Of a DNA stretch of 64,000 nucleotides, positions 42,670 through 55,369 are shown in pieces. Location of the stretch: the NCBI GenBank assembly GCA_030620095.1, contig JAUTXW010000884.1, forward strand, positions 62,001 through 126,000. Direction: 5' to 3'. The stretch is from Kuschelorhynchus macadamiae. Its lineage: Eukaryota; Arthropoda; Insecta; Coleoptera; Curculionidae. Both the position numbers and the translations under genes were made by a program. Numbering within the stretch: position 1 is the first letter of the stretch; each line of letters starts with the position of its first letter. The notes beneath the pieces were generated by a model. The model had not been told where the DNA came from and made no database searches. It saw nothing but the letters and a program-made list of their open reading frames with translations.

Positions 42670-44807
42670 TTTTAACCTTATTAGACATATATTCCTCCAA
42701 TGGTTATCGAACATGCAACACAAACATCCCTACCCGAGAAACTGCTAAGAGCTCAACACTAATAGATCATGTTTTGATTAATTCTGATAAAATAATAGAC
42801 CTACAAGTAAAAACAAGTGCCCTTAGTAACCATCAAATACGGATTATTTCCATTCCAATAAAATTTAAAGCAGCTGATCAAAAAAATTTTAATTACAAAA
42901 TTTTATATAGATAAGATAAAAAAGGAACTTACAGTACTGAACGAAAACAAATGTTTTTTCAAACACTCAAATGAATTATATAATGCTATTTTACAAATTT
43001 TACATCGACAAAACTTAAAGAAAACTCCAAACCATGGTTCAACCTTGAATTAGCAAAGTTAATTAAATACAGAGACAGACTTTATGCAAATAAGAAAAAT
43101 ATACAACAAATATTTTGAAGAAATCTATAACCAAAAAATTATTTTGGATAATTTAAATTTTATTTTAACAAATCAAACAAGAAAAACAAAAACAAGTATT
43201 GATTATCTATTGGTTTTATGATAGGAAAATTGAAGATACCCAAATTATATGTGAAGAACTAAACAATCACTTTGTAAATATAGGCGAACAACTTGCAAAT
43301 AAATTAAACCAATGAATGACTATATTGAATCCACAGAAAAGAAGACATTTTTATTGATCCGGAAGATGTCTCAAATGATGAAATGGAAGAAATTATTGAT
43401 GGTTTAGATGCTAAAAAAGCTGCTGGTTTTGACAATATTCCTATAAAAATTATTAAATATGTAAAAAAAGAATTAGTTCCTATATTAATTTTTTTAACAA
43501 ATATTTCTATTCATTAAGGTACTTTTCTAGAAAAAATGAAAATTGCTAAGACAATTCCAATATTTAAAAGTGAAAAACGATATGAATGTAATAATTATCG
43601 ATTAATAAATATATTACCAGTATTTTCTGAAATAACGGAGAAAATTATTAATAATAGATTAAATCAATATTTGGAAAATGAAAATTTACTGTCAATAAAC
43701 AATATGGCTTTCGCAGAATCAGGGATACGGAAACAGCTGTTATGGATGTCATAACAGATATTCAAATTAAAGTTGATGATAATAAAAAATACTGTTTACT
43801 ATCCTTGGATCTGTGTAAGGCATTTGATACAGTAAATCATCATATTCTTTTACAAAAATTATATAATATTGGAATAAGGGGCAATATGTATATTTCACTT
43901 AAAAATTATCTAAGTAAGCGCAGACAGTTTGTACAAATAAATATTGTAATAAGTAATTAAAAAGAAATAGTTTGTGGAGTACCACAGGGATCAATATTGG
44001 GGCCAGTTTTATTTTTAATTTATATAAATTTAGTTTCTAAATTAAATTTAAAAGGATATATTCAATTGTTTGCCGATGACACAACAATTATTTATTTTGC
44101 TGATAATTTAAATGAAGTATTTGTTGATAGAAAACAAGATCTATAATTAATTTGTTCCTGGCTTAAATCCCACAAACTTCCATTAAATTTTAGTAAATCT
44201 TCTTTTATGTTAATAAGTAAAACAAAGATAAATTCTGGTATTTCCCCAATAGTAATAAACAATAACAAAATTAAATATTCAAATATATAAGTCCATTAAT
44301 AGGATATCTTATTTTTTAATATATTCTAAATTCCAATATTTAATTTCAATTTGGGGATCTGCTTGTTCGTCACATATTAAACCTTTAAACAAATTTACTC
44401 TAAAACGTATAAACTACCATATTTGGAACCTTCTATTAACCTATAAAAACCTAAAGGATTTTTAAACCTTCAAAATATTTATAATTTAAAAATTTGCATT
44501 TTAATACACTCTATTATTAAGAATGGAAAAAAATCAAATATGTTTAAAAAAATCTGATATTTTACATAATCACGATACAAGACATTGCTTACAATTACAA
44601 ACCATTATAGTAAAAAGTAACTTTGGGAAAAAATCAATTCTGCACGATGCCGATGGTTTAAAAATATGTAATAACATACCAAAGAGTATAAGACTTAAAA
44701 CAAAATTATCAATATTTAAAAAAACAATTAAAAATGCATTTTTTATAAAAATAAAAATTAATAGATTTTTTAAAAATATTTGTTTTAACTTAGATATTGA
44801 ATTATAA
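42670..44807 (+). pseudogene. LINE ORF2, endonuclease end plus reverse transcriptase, broken
   Basis: It starts with the end of an AP-like endonuclease (STLIDHVLIN near 42750). The RT shows DGLDAKKAAGFDNIP near 43400, NYRLINILPVFSEITEKI near 43595, SLDLCKAFDTVNHHIL near 43802, GVPQGSILGPVLF near 43976 and the active site FADDTT near 44070. The C-terminal part reaches a stop at about 44805. There are at least five stops or frameshifts. The RT boxes themselves are well kept, so the copy is of moderate age. Confidence 0.85.
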
Positions 44808-44880
44808 CATAGGAGTTTTTTCATTTATTATAACTTTATTATTAGTTTCTATTGTTATATGTTACAGTCCATGTAATAAA

Positions 44881-45980
44881 CTAAAGTAAAGTTGGTTTGG
44901 AATAAAACAGTTTAAAGAAAATATAATACCCTATATTCTTATTTTTTAGGAATATTCATACATTGTAGCCAAAGAAACATTTTGCAGCAGAGCATCATAT
45001 ATAATAAAGACTTTGAGTTGATTAAGGGCTGAAACAAAAATTTACTAATTTTAATAATTCCTAAGGAACAGGTATTCTCAAAAATGTCGGAGGCTCTTCC
45101 AGTTACCTTTTGAAGTTCGAAGTGTTAATTTTCAAATTTCGGTAATTCAATCTCTGGAAAAAGACTTATCTCTGCTAATATTAATCGTTCAGTTAGAGTT
45201 GAACTTTTTTTTATTGTAGGTGTCATTTTAAGAGCACTTTCTTATTCAAAGAAACATTCTCGAATATATCAAAATATATTTAAGAGAAACTTAACATATT
45301 ACGACAGTGCGAAAACTACAGATTCCATTTAATATATCCCTTCCAATTAAGCCAGAAGTGATCGAGAATCTATTCATCTGTCAAAACATGCGTCTTAAAA
45401 AGTGACCAAACGTTCCCAAATTCCTAGACGATATGTAAACATAACCTATTTATACCTAGATTAAAATATGTTGGTTAAATACGGAGTCTATCTTCTATCA
45501 GTCTACCTAACAGACCGATCCCAAACTATATTTTCTGACAAGAAATCTGATCCAACAATACATTTGGTGTACAGGGTTATTTTTTATAATTTGTCACCCC
45601 CTGACAGGTTTATTTTTTCAGGATACAAAGAAATGGTTCTTACGAAAGTTATAGGGAATTTCCTAAATATTTACATGGCGGCAATTTTAAAAACAAAAGA
45701 CGATCGGAAAGTCACTAAGACACCATCAATTTTGTTATTTTAAATGGGACACTCTGTATTTTTTGACATTTTTGGATTCTCCTCATTCTCCCCTTTCCGA
45801 AAATTTATAATTTGTCTATATTCGAAAAAGTAGTTTTTGACTTATTCCACTTTAATGTTTCCACATATGACAATTTCACAGATATGCAGCCATACTTAAA
45901 TCGCGGTACCCATGAAATGATGAAATCGCTTTACTCATGGAATGTCACTAACAAAAACAAAACACTTACTTTTATTCATA
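44881..45980. other. Sequence without recognised gene
   Basis: There are element-end-like words (TACAGGGTTATTTT near 45575 and GGACACTCTGTA near 45748). They could bound a small non-autonomous element of about 180 bp, but the two do not form a clear inverted repeat. Confidence 0.4.
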
Positions 45981-45989
45981 AGTAAAATA

Positions 45990-47080
45990 TTTTATTAATT
46001 TTACGGAGAACAAAATTAATAAAATCTAAAATGCAATTTACCGAAGAGAAAAACTAAAAATACTTCAACTTTATTTCGCAAATGCTAATAATGCGTCAAT
46101 TGCAGTGCGACAATACAGGTTGTTATATCCTGATGCAAGAGTTCCCTCAAGAAAAACTGTTGCTTATATAGTAAAAACCATGCACAAAGAAAATCCTTGC
46201 TGAGGCAAAGAAGATGAGCAAATTTGGTCTTGGACGAGGAATTATCCATATTATTATATTTTGAAGGTAAAAAATTCTTTCTTTAGGTAGTCTAAAAGTT
46301 CAATTAAAACTAGTTGTTAGAAAATCCAAGCAGATCGATTCTCAACGTCTTTGCGATTACCGGAAAATCGAGGTTCTACATCCGTTCAGTGTTAAAAAAA
46401 ATCGATACCGCCCGTATAAAATTAGACCAGAGGAACTATTAACGAACGATTATTTTAACCAACGCCTTCACTTCTGTGAGGATATGCTGACAAGGCTGAG
46501 GCAACCACAGCCGGAATGTTTAATAGAAAAAATATAGGGCAAACAATAGGGCAACAAGAAATCCACATATAATTGAAGAGTGAAAGAGACAAGGGCGGAA
46601 CTCAATAAATGTGTGGTGAGGGTTTTAGGAAACCAAATCATTGGTCCGATATTTATTGAGGGTATATTAACGGGGGAACGATATTTAAATCTATTAAATA
46701 ACAAAATTGAGCATTTTTTTGGAGCAGCTTCATTTAAACACTTATAACCAAATAATTTGCCACCAAGATGGCGCACTACCATACAACATTCAAGAGGACA
46801 CAGATTTTTTAAATGTTCGATATAATTTGTGGATTGGCCCGCGAATAGTCCCGACCTTACACCTTTGGACAATTTTTGTGGGGATACCTAAAGGTAAAGT
46901 ATATCATAATAGAACGGAAAGTATTGACGAGTTGCCTGACAAAAAATAATGTATTAAATTAGGGTTTTAAATACAGAATGTCCCACCTTCATTACCCAAG
47001 CAATTAGGAAACTGGAAAGAGTGTTTCAAAATTGCTTGGATAATGGAGGGGATCACGTAAAACAATTTCGGTCCATGTAA
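45990..47080 (+). pseudogene. Tc1/mariner-like transposase fossil, heavily decayed
   Basis: Across changing frames the plus strand shows an N-terminal DUF4817-like helix-turn-helix (LYFANANNASIAVRQYR near 46070), then RLHFCEDML near 46465, NVWCG near 46610, ICHQDGALPYNI near 46755 and a C-terminal GGDHV-like end near 47050. These are the same blocks as in the DD41D elements in this window. The ends could not be identified. Confidence 0.7.
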
Positions 47081-47263
47081 TTTTTTATCGCAAAATTTTA
47101 AAAGTTTGTTGTTTTGTCCAAATTTAAAGCACAAAAGCTTTGAAATGAAAGACTAACATATTTTTTTGAGGTGTGTATTCAGTGCCTCAGGCATAAACTA
47201 AACGAAAGGTATTTAATTTTTGTTAAAATTGTTATTATTAAGTTGCTTTTAATAAAATCTAGG

Positions 47264-48170
47264 TTACGTTTTATAATTTTCAAAAATTCCACCATTTGCT
47301 TCTAAGCACAGGTCAGCTCTATGGTGTATAGCTCGAGTTCTTAGTGTTTGTGCTGCGTTTGTTATCCGATCCAATAATGCTTCTTTTGTATTTACTTTAG
47401 TGGAATATACCAGTGATTTGAACCATCCCCAAAGACAATAATCCAAAGGATTAAGGTCTGGCGATCTAGGTGGCCAATTAAACGGACCTCCCCGACCAAT
47501 CCATCGGTTTGGAAAGTTTTGGTTTCAAAAATCTCTTACAAGTAAACTGTAGTGTGCAGGGGCTCCATCATGCTGCAAATACATATTTTGTCTTACATTA
47601 AGGGGAACATCTTCTAATAGATTTCGCAAGTGATTTTCAAGAAAGTTTAAATATTTTTCTCCTGTAAGACTACCGTCGATTATAAATGGACCAATTAAAT
47701 GACCATTTGACATTCCACACCACACATTAATGCTAAATTTATGTTGGAAATTATGTTCTACTGTAGCGTGAGGATTTTCATAGGACCACCGGTGTTCATT
47801 GTGAAGATTATTTATACCATCACGCGTGAACTGTGCTTCATCAGTGAACAAAACATACCTATACAACCTTCGATCTTCATTAATCCAGTTACAGAATTGC
47901 ATTCTCAACTCAAAATCACCCTCCTGCAAATGTTGAACCCGTTGTTAATGAAATGGGTATAAACAATTAATGTGAAGATTTCTCCAAGCAGACGATTGTG
48001 CAATTTGATAAGTATCTGCAATCCGCCTAGTGCTTATGCTTGGATCATTTTCGAAGGCATTGAGTATAGCCTCTTCTACTTCAACGTTGGGTCCCGATTC
48101 CCTTTCAGATACAATTTTCGCACTTGGAAACATCCCAGATTCTCCAGCAGTAGTGAAAACTTGTTGAAAA
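47264..48170 (-). pseudogene. DD41D-type mariner transposase, N-terminally truncated
   Basis: The minus strand reads a helix-turn-helix (DPSISTRRIADTYQIAQSS), then VLFTDEAQFTRDG, LQHDGAPAHYS and PRSPDLNPLDY, with 41 residues between the last two Asp. The damage is a frameshift or stop near 47945 and an in-frame stop near 47525. The first 60-70 residues are missing and the sequence passes directly into Penelope sequence at about 48170. Confidence 0.85.
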
Positions 48171-48345
48171 ACTCCATATAATCTATTATTAGATACATTT
48201 TTAGGTAAGTTAAGATTATTTATTCCTGTTTGGTGATTGTTTTCCAAAGCATGTTGGGCAACGCTTGACCTTTATGTTCTTCCGTATCTTAAATGTGCCA
48301 TGTGTTCTTTAAAACGAATGTTTATGGAGCGTTTCATTAGTAAGA
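48171..48345 (-). mobile_element. Penelope-like element fragment, minus
   Basis: The minus strand matches the GIY-YIG C-terminal region at 19500-19690 (HALENNHQTGINNL, NVSNNRLYG). It meets a plus-strand fragment at 48345. Confidence 0.8.
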
Positions 48346-48890
48346 GAAGCCTACAAAATGGGGAACAGTTTGAAAAATCTCCTTGGAAACCCTAAAGACA
48401 AAGTCGACTTGAAGGAGAAGAGTGGCATCTATGAAATTAGATGTAATGACTGCGATCTAAAATATGTTGGGTAAATTAACGCTCCATAAACATTGGTCTT
48501 AAAGAACACATGTCATATTTAAGATACGGACGAACATCACCAAATAGGCATTAATAATGATAAGTTAATTAAAAATGTATCTAATAATAGATTATTGAAT
48601 GCAATTGGGAGTATAGAAATAGCTAAATGTGATAAGAAAGCATTAAATAAAGACAGAGGGCTTATTCCCTATAGTCCCCACTATTGCTTACTTGACAACG
48701 GTGCTGTCGGGTGCAACCAAGTGTGACCATATTTACCTGTAAATAGTCTCGGTTAGGATAAGTTACTTTAGTTTATATTATCTGCTGATGATGCTAACTT
48801 GGTTAGCGAAACGCGCGTCCAGAACGTAACAAGTTGTAGTGTAGTGGGGTTGGAACTCTTGTATTTTGGACTATCTTCCACCACGACTGC
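48346..48890 (+). mobile_element. Penelope-like element fragment, plus, with 3' terminus
   Basis: It matches the GIY-YIG and terminal regions of the copy at 21745-22300. It encodes a SGIYEIRCNDCD-type start of the nuclease, then a broken C-terminus. It ends with the shared terminal sequence and a well-formed hammerhead-like motif. Confidence 0.85.
48781..48823 (+). ncRNA. Hammerhead-like ribozyme motif, best Penelope copy
   Basis: Helix I is TCTG (48781-48784) with CAGA (48820-48823). The core is CTGATGA then one extra T. Helix II is GCTAA-CTTGG-TTAGC. GAAA follows at 48808-48811, then a self-complementary ACGCGCGT for helix III, with GTC ending at 48819. A self-complementary helix III is what dimeric minimal hammerheads use. 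Confidence 0.72.
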
Positions 48891-48954
48891 TTTCTGAAGG
48901 AGCATGAAGATTATAATAATCCCAGATCTTGTAAATGCTGGTAAAGGCTTTTAG

Positions 48955-50100
48955 GTATTATACCAGTAGAGGATAGAACTATGAGCAGTACTGTAACGGT
49001 TTCAAGCCTCCACTTCTTTTTAACTTCGTCTTAAAGCTCTGATATTTTCGCTTCTTTTCTGTGATAGTGCTCTCAATATTCTGTGTATTTGGAATGGCTA
49101 TGTCTATAAGTAAAGAAACCTTGCGTTCTTTATCATGTACCACGTAATACATTGTGTATTTGGTCGATTGAGGCATTGAAAGTGGTTCGTATTTATAATA
49201 TGGCTTCTTCTCATGTAGAAGTTTAAGATTGCTGCCAAATATCTGAAGGATGATTACAGCAACCTTACGCTTATTCCCGCATTTACCATCTCGCACACTA
49301 GGGTCTTTCTATTCTACATTGTTCTCAGCGTTACTTGTTATTTTTTCGTTTCTTTACTCGTTGGTGTTACTCAGGTTTAGTAGTGTGTAATTCTGACTCG
49401 CAGAACAGACAGCTGCGTGTAGTGGTGATGATTTTTTCCTTCCGTGGAAGTTTTTACGCATTCTGTTAATTTGCCCACTTTGTAGATTTTGGATATCTAT
49501 AAGGCCTCTTTCGCCATATTTTCTAGGTAGTGTCATTCTGAGAGTGCTCGCTTTAGAATGGTGTTTCCTCTATCTGGTCTTGAACTCTGACACTTTCCTA
49601 TGATATATTGTAATCCTGAAATAGTAGGTGAGTACTGGAATTGCTAATGTATTTAAGATTTTGAAAAGATTCTTGCTGTTTAGGCCGTACATGCTGTCCT
49701 TACTCTGGCCATGAATTCTCGTGTTAGGGCTGATTTTATTTTATTATGTTCAATATTTCTCGCTTGCTCATAACCCAGGTTTTTGTAGTGGTCTTTCTCA
49801 TTTATGGCATTATTTTCAAGTGGGATACTCTTGTTCTCGTATTTTCCCCTATTTAGGATTATGACCTTGCACTTGTCCAGCCCAAACTTCATTTCGATGT
49901 CTCTTGAAAACTGTTTCACAACTTAGATGATATGCATTCACTATCTGTGTTCAGTTTGTAAGCTTTCCTGGTTCTTTGTAATGTTTTAGATAGAGGGTTG
50001 AGGGCGAGACAGAACCATAATGGACTCAATCCACATATCTCTCTTTATTTGTATAACCTGGTTGATTTCTGCCACTTCAGCAGACGTACCTTAGGCATAT
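48955..50100 (-). mobile_element. RLE-type LINE, diverged relative, broken
   Basis: The minus strand reads in order a LWFCLALNPLSKTL block (near 50010), EMKFGLDKCKVI (near 49880), GERGLIDIQNLQ (near 49500) and the C-terminal LLIDIAIPNTQNIE (near 49100). The same blocks occur in the plus-strand element at 51.5-54.4 kb, but identity is modest. Several frameshifts are present. Confidence 0.82.
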
Positions 50101-51470
50101 GATCTTAAGTTCTGCTGTGTCATATTGTTGGTCATACTTTTCTTACTGGTAACACATTGTTCTCCAGCTCTGCATTAAGATTTAAAGCAGGTTTATTACA
50201 ACTGGATGTATTTCATATACTTTCAATTTCATCATTTGTTTTTTTAAATATTTCAAAAAAAATCTACCGAACTGTAAAAAAAGTTTAAAACATTCACAAT
50301 TTATACACTTCAGTATCTTAACATGCAATAGTACCAAAACCAAGAAACATCAGCCGCATTTTACGCACCTTATGCCGTAATATAGGGAAATGTGTAAATA
50401 TGTATACTGTAAATCTAAAGTAATTTTATATAAACACTTTTTATATAAAACCTTATAAGCCTAAAATGTATTAAAATATATCTTTAACAGAGATTGTTAC
50501 CTACTACATTAGAGCAGTCCGCGTATGCCTTCGCTAACAGTTTAACTTCCTGGCACCTCCAGGGATTTCCTGTTACGATTTTTTTTTTAGCTAACGATTT
50601 TCATGAGTAAATACTGCGGAAAAATAAATATTTTCCTTTATCTGATCTTAATCTGCTTTCCATTTCGCCATGAGGATTTGCAGACTGTTTATTGTAAAAA
50701 TCCTTCTTATTGGATAAAACCGGTAGAGATTTAGGGCTTTCGGTTGTAAATATGGATATAAAATAGAAGATTCGCAGTGAATTTTTGTAGATTTTAGGGA
50801 TATTCTCTTGGAGATATTATTATAACAAGAGACTTGTTTATTTTCGTGTATTACACCAGAACAGATATAATTTTGTCTGCCAAATACCAATTTGGAGATT
50901 GATGTTGTTGTAAGAACAAACGAAGTGAACAAAGAGCAAGGCCTATTTTTCAAATAAAGCAGATAGGCCGGGGCCTATTAGACACTCTGCTATACAGACA
51001 GATTGGCTACACCAGACTAACTTTTTAAACAACAATAGATGTCATATTTCATCTGCAAATGAAAATGTAAAATATTATTACATTCTCGTGTCTTCCAGCT
51101 TATTTACTTGTCTGGGCCCAAAATGGATGATTTTCTTTAGATTCCATTAGCCATTAAATCATTAGTTGTTTGCGTTTTTAATATTTTATTTATTCTTCTA
51201 ATTATATATTTTAAGTAGGTTTCTTGAGAGTGCTTAAAAACATATTCAAACCAATGTAGTTTAGTTTAAAAACGTTTTCTGAGGGAGTCCTGGATAGAGT
51301 AAGAGCCTAGAGCCTACCATAAATAAAAATAGACAAATTTGTAGAAACCGTATTATTATAAAAAGATGTTTGCCTACATAACTCGCGCAGAACTTTCTAT
51401 AAAAGATTTTCATATTGCCACATTTTGTATAAGAGACAAAAATAAATTAAAAATTTAGAACCAGAATTAA
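50101..51470. other. Sequence without recognised gene
   Basis: A 101-codon minus ORF at 50648-50953 has no motif that I recognise. The rest is AT-rich. Confidence 0.45.
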
Positions 51471-51474
51471 AAAT

Positions 51475-54390
51475 ATGAAAAAGATATCATCAATTGTTCA
51501 AAATTCGTCTGTCCAGGCAGAATTTTAATAATAATAATAATAACAACGAACGCATAATTTCCGAGTACATAACGAATGCGAGCACAATTGAGGACATTTA
51601 TACAGTGATCTGCGCAGCAGCTATAACCACGATAACACAGAACAATCAGAAACTCCCGCCACACACAGAAAATTCAAATGGATCGAAAACAAAATTAACA
51701 AAATTAGAAAAGAATTGGGACATCTTACCCAATCCATAAACGGCAACAAGTCAAAACGTATCACACAAAGTGTAGAGAAAATCAAATCTGCATCTCCTGA
51801 TTACACGCTTACAGAAATCCTTGACACTCTGAAGCAAAAATTATCTGTGTATGCCGCAAGACTCCGAAGATACAAAGAATCAAATGAAAGAAAGGATGCT
51901 AACAACCTGTTTCGAAGAAGCGAAAAACAGTTCTACCAAAAAATTATGAGCAATGAGGAGGTACGAGTAATAGAACCACCGACCAAACAAGAGATCACAG
52001 GATACTGGAAAGGTATTTGGTCAGAACCGAAACTACACAATAATAACGCTTCATGGATTAAAGCGGAAGAAGACAGATACAAGTGCTTAGAGGAAAAAGA
52101 GGACTTTGCAATGACAACACAAGAAGTTGCAGAAACAATCAAATACACGCATAGCTGGAGATGTCCTGGAATAGATATCATTCATAACTTCTAGTACAAA
52201 CAGTTTACCTACACACATGAAGCTCTCACTCGCCAAATTAATGAAATTATTTTAAAACCTAGCACACTCCCCAGTTTTCTCACCCAAGTAATAACACACC
52301 TTAAATTTAAAAATTCAGACAATAAGGACCCGTCAAATTACCGACTTATTACCTACCTTCCAACCCTATATAAGATCATCACAGCCACAATTACCAGGAG
52401 AATAGACAAACATCTAGCACACAAAAACATTCTAATGGAGGAACAAAAAGGGTGCAGAAAAAACAGCCGAGGATGCAAGAAGCAGCTCATTATAGACAGC
52501 GTCATCATGGAACAAACCAGGAAAAATTATAGAAACCTTCATACTGGTTACATAGATTATAAAAAAGCCTTTGATTCGATACCCCACAGTTGGCTAACCA
52601 GAGTACTAGAATTATATAAAGTCGATAAAAACATTAGGCAATTTCTTACGTAAATCATGAGTACGTGGAAAACTAAAATCAAATTGAGAACACAAAAAGA
52701 GCACATCGAAACAGAAGAGATCTACATCAGACGAGGTTTGTTCCAGGGAGATTCACTCAGCGCTTTGTGGTTCTGCCTCTATCTCAATCCAATCTCAAAC
52801 ACACTGAATAACACAAACTTCGGATTCCAAATTAAACACCAAAAAAATAACCTACACAAAATAAACCATTTCTTGTACATAGATGAGATAAAAGTATATG
52901 CAAGCACAAAGGCACAGCTAAAGGAACTCCTTAAAATCACAGAAACGTTTACCCTGGATATCAACATGGAATTTGGTATAAGTAAATGCAAGCTAGTTCA
53001 TATCAACAAGGGACAGTGGAAAGACCACCCTATGGGGGAAACAATCAACAATAAAACTATAGATAACATACTCAAAGAAGAAACGTACAGATACCTAAGC
53101 TTCCATCAAAACACCAAAATTAACCACACTCATATCAAATCACAGCTCAAGGAGGAATTTAAAACTAGAGTCACAAAGCTACTAAAAATAAAACTGAATT
53201 CCAGAAATCTAACGAAAGCTATTAATACCTTCGCCATACCGATTCTTGCGTATTCGTTTGGTATCATTAAATGGTCACACACAGACCTAGAAAATATCCA
53301 CATTCTCATACGCTCTGAGTTCACTAAACACAGGAAGTTACATCCCAACGCATGCAAGGAAAGACCCACCATCAAGAGAAAAGAAGAAGGAAGGGGAATT
53401 ATAGATATACAATCGCTAAATAAAAAACAAATTTACGAACTCAGAAAATGCTTCCACAACAAACAAACTAACCTCCACAAGGCAATAGTAAAGGCAGACA
53501 AGAATTATACACCGCTCGACCTGTCTCAAACGAGCCAAGCAGCAGACGCACACAGTCACATCCAATCACGACTAGAAAAGAAGAACACAGATACCACATA
53601 AAGCAAGACCATATACATAAAAAGCTTTCATATACGTGGTTACAAGAAGAGCAGAAACAGAAGGCTTCCTGCTTGCCATCCAGGACATAGTCATAGCAAC
53701 CAGAAACTACCGAAAGCACATCATCAAGGACATAACCATTGAAGACGAGAGGTGTAGGAGATGTCACTAGCAGAGAGAAACGATCGATCACATAAACAAC
53801 TCAGCAGCGAAGATCGTTCATCAAGCATTAGCCACAACATACAAACTAACGGAGAACACGGATCCTTACTACCATTATACACCAACATCTATACTTGAAA
53901 ACGAAGATTACAAGCTCTACTGGGACATTGACATCCACACAGATAAAACAATCCCCGCAAACAGGCCCGATATCACCTTTCAATCTAAAAAAGAGAAAAT
54001 CACTTATTTAATTGACATGGTTGTCCCCAACGACGAGTGAAATACAGTGAGAAGATCGACGAATACACCGACATGGCAATGGAAGTAAAAAGGCTGTGGA
54101 AACAGGAAAGAGTCATCATTGTTCCTCTCGTCATATCAGTAACAGGTTTCACCCCAACAACATTTACACCGCATTTGGCTCAATTAGGACCTAATATACA
54201 GACATTCACAGGAACATCCAGAAAAACATGTAGCATAGTTAGATCATTTCTTAATTAATACACATTAGTAGTTTTTTTTTCCATTTCCTTTTTTTTATTT
54301 TTTGTACTGACTTGGTATAATCCTGTCAGTATAAAATACAACCACAGGAATACTGTGAAACAAGAAGTCATAAAAATAATAATAATTTAA
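51475..54390 (+). mobile_element. RLE-type LINE (R2/NeSL-like group), 5'-truncated, longest copy
   Basis: It runs from an N-terminal region of the single ORF to a 3' UTR that ends in an (ATA)n-like tail at 54375-54390. The C-terminal restriction-like endonuclease marks the site-specific-type LINE lineage. Copies at 1-986 and 13545-14010 share its 3' part. Confidence 0.85.
51494..54255 (+). pseudogene. LINE polyprotein: reverse transcriptase, zinc knuckle and restriction-like endonuclease
   Basis: In order it shows a basic leader (ARLRRYKESNERKDANNLFR), ITGYWKGIWSE, RT boxes with NYRLITYLPTLYKIIT, GYIDYKKAFDSIPHSW and RRGLFQGDSLSALWF, an active site reading YIDE (near 52879) where YMDD is expected, a thumb-like region, a CCHC-like knuckle (near 53750), and an endonuclease-like block with RPDI and LIDM (near 53965-54020). 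Stops lie near 52192, 52651, 53599 and 53768, and a frameshift near 51715. The Glu in the active site suggests that this copy was inactive even before the stops, or mutated after. Confidence 0.85.
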
Positions 54391-54950
54391 TTAACTGTTT
54401 ATATATTAATATATATTTATATTTTCCAGTTTCCTGTAGCTTTAGTTACAGCATTTATTCCTTTTACTATTAAATACTATTACTACTTTACTTTATTACT
54501 TACTTTAATAAAATAAAAATAGTATATAATATGTACAATTGGCGACAGATAAATCCATACAGCTTAATTGCTTCATTGTAAATTCTACTTCGTTTTCCTT
54601 TATTTACCTGTATTACCTTTCGCATTTGACAGTTATAACAGCACATGATGACATTAATTAATTATTGACGTTTATCGATTTTTGATGTCAGTCTTGCTTT
54701 GTCAAGTGTAAAATAATAGCACAAAATATGCTACATTTAAGTATTGCTACAAAAACTGCCATAATTATACTAATAGAATAAGGCTGGTGTTTCGGGAGAG
54801 TTGCCAATTATTTTTGGTATAGCTAAGATCACTGGTCAGGGAATCATATGAATCGTAAAGAAATAACGTGAGGAACATACCTTGGAAAGATCGGCGAGGA
54901 CATGTTTAAATAACAAAATTACAACGAATAAAAATGATACACACTTAGTA
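54391..54950. other. AT-rich sequence without recognised gene
   Basis: No feature that I can support. Confidence 0.45.
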
Positions 54951-55135
54951 GACTTCTTAAGACGAAATCCATTTGAAATGGCTGTATCGACGTCGATATT
55001 TAATACAATGTTTCATCACAAGAAATAGAGCAGCTGCCCCAAAATCTTTCTTAAAGTCCAGTGATAAAGAACAAAGGAGTCGAGTTCGCTTTAGAATGTT
55101 TGCCGCCAAGAAACCATGCAGATTTTTGGAGAAAA

Positions 55136-55148
55136 GGTGATACTTTTT
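55136..55148 (+). repeat. 13-bp target site duplication, left
   Basis: GGTGATACTTTTT occurs here and at 55370-55382, on the two sides of the Penelope palindrome. Confidence 0.88.
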
Positions 55149-55229
55149 AAGTCCTAACACTGGAACCTGTGGTGGAAGATAGATCAAAATACAAAAGTTC
55201 TAACCACACTACACCACAACTTGTTACGT

Positions 55230-55272
55230 TCTGGACGCGCGTTTCGCTAACCAAGTTAGCATCATCAGCAGA
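55230..55272 (-). ncRNA. Hammerhead-like motif, left half of palindrome
   Basis: On the minus strand: TCTG, CTGATGA, extra T, GCTAA-CTTGG-TTAGC, GAAA, a GCGCGTC end, then CAGA. All core boxes are intact. It faces the second motif. Confidence 0.68.
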
Positions 55273-55282
55273 TGATATATCA

Positions 55283-55325
55283 TCTTCTGATGATGCTAAC
55301 TTGGTTAGCGAAACACGCGTCCAGT
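55283..55325 (+). ncRNA. Hammerhead-like motif, right half of palindrome
   Basis: CTGATGA (55287-55293), extra T, perfect 5-bp helix II, GAAA (55310-55313), and GTC ending at 55321. Helix I is weaker than in the left half (TCTT against CAGT). Confidence 0.6.
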
Positions 55326-55369
55326 TCGTAACAAGTTGTGGTGTAGTGTGGTTAGAACTCTTGTATTTT

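Larger units (their letters stand above)
41950..44880 (+). mobile_element. Jockey-type LINE with ORF1 and ORF2 remains
   Basis: Zinc-knuckle ORF1 remnants, the end of an AP endonuclease, a reverse transcriptase and a C-terminal region follow in the right order on the plus strand. Much of the endonuclease is deleted and the frames are broken. The 3' end is not sharp. Confidence 0.8.
55149..55369. mobile_element. Short palindromic Penelope insertion (221 bp)
   Basis: The insert consists only of the Penelope terminal sequence in two inverted copies (arms about 55187-55275 and 55284-55369) with a tiny centre (GATGATATATCATC). The left side also has the outermost 'ctaacactggaacctgtggtgg' that ends the full copy at 22337. 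It encodes no protein. The 13-bp duplication shows that it integrated as a unit. Confidence 0.88.

Noticed and set aside
50648..50953. 101-codon minus ORF as a gene
   Set aside because: No domain or repeat relation recognised; lies among transposon remains.
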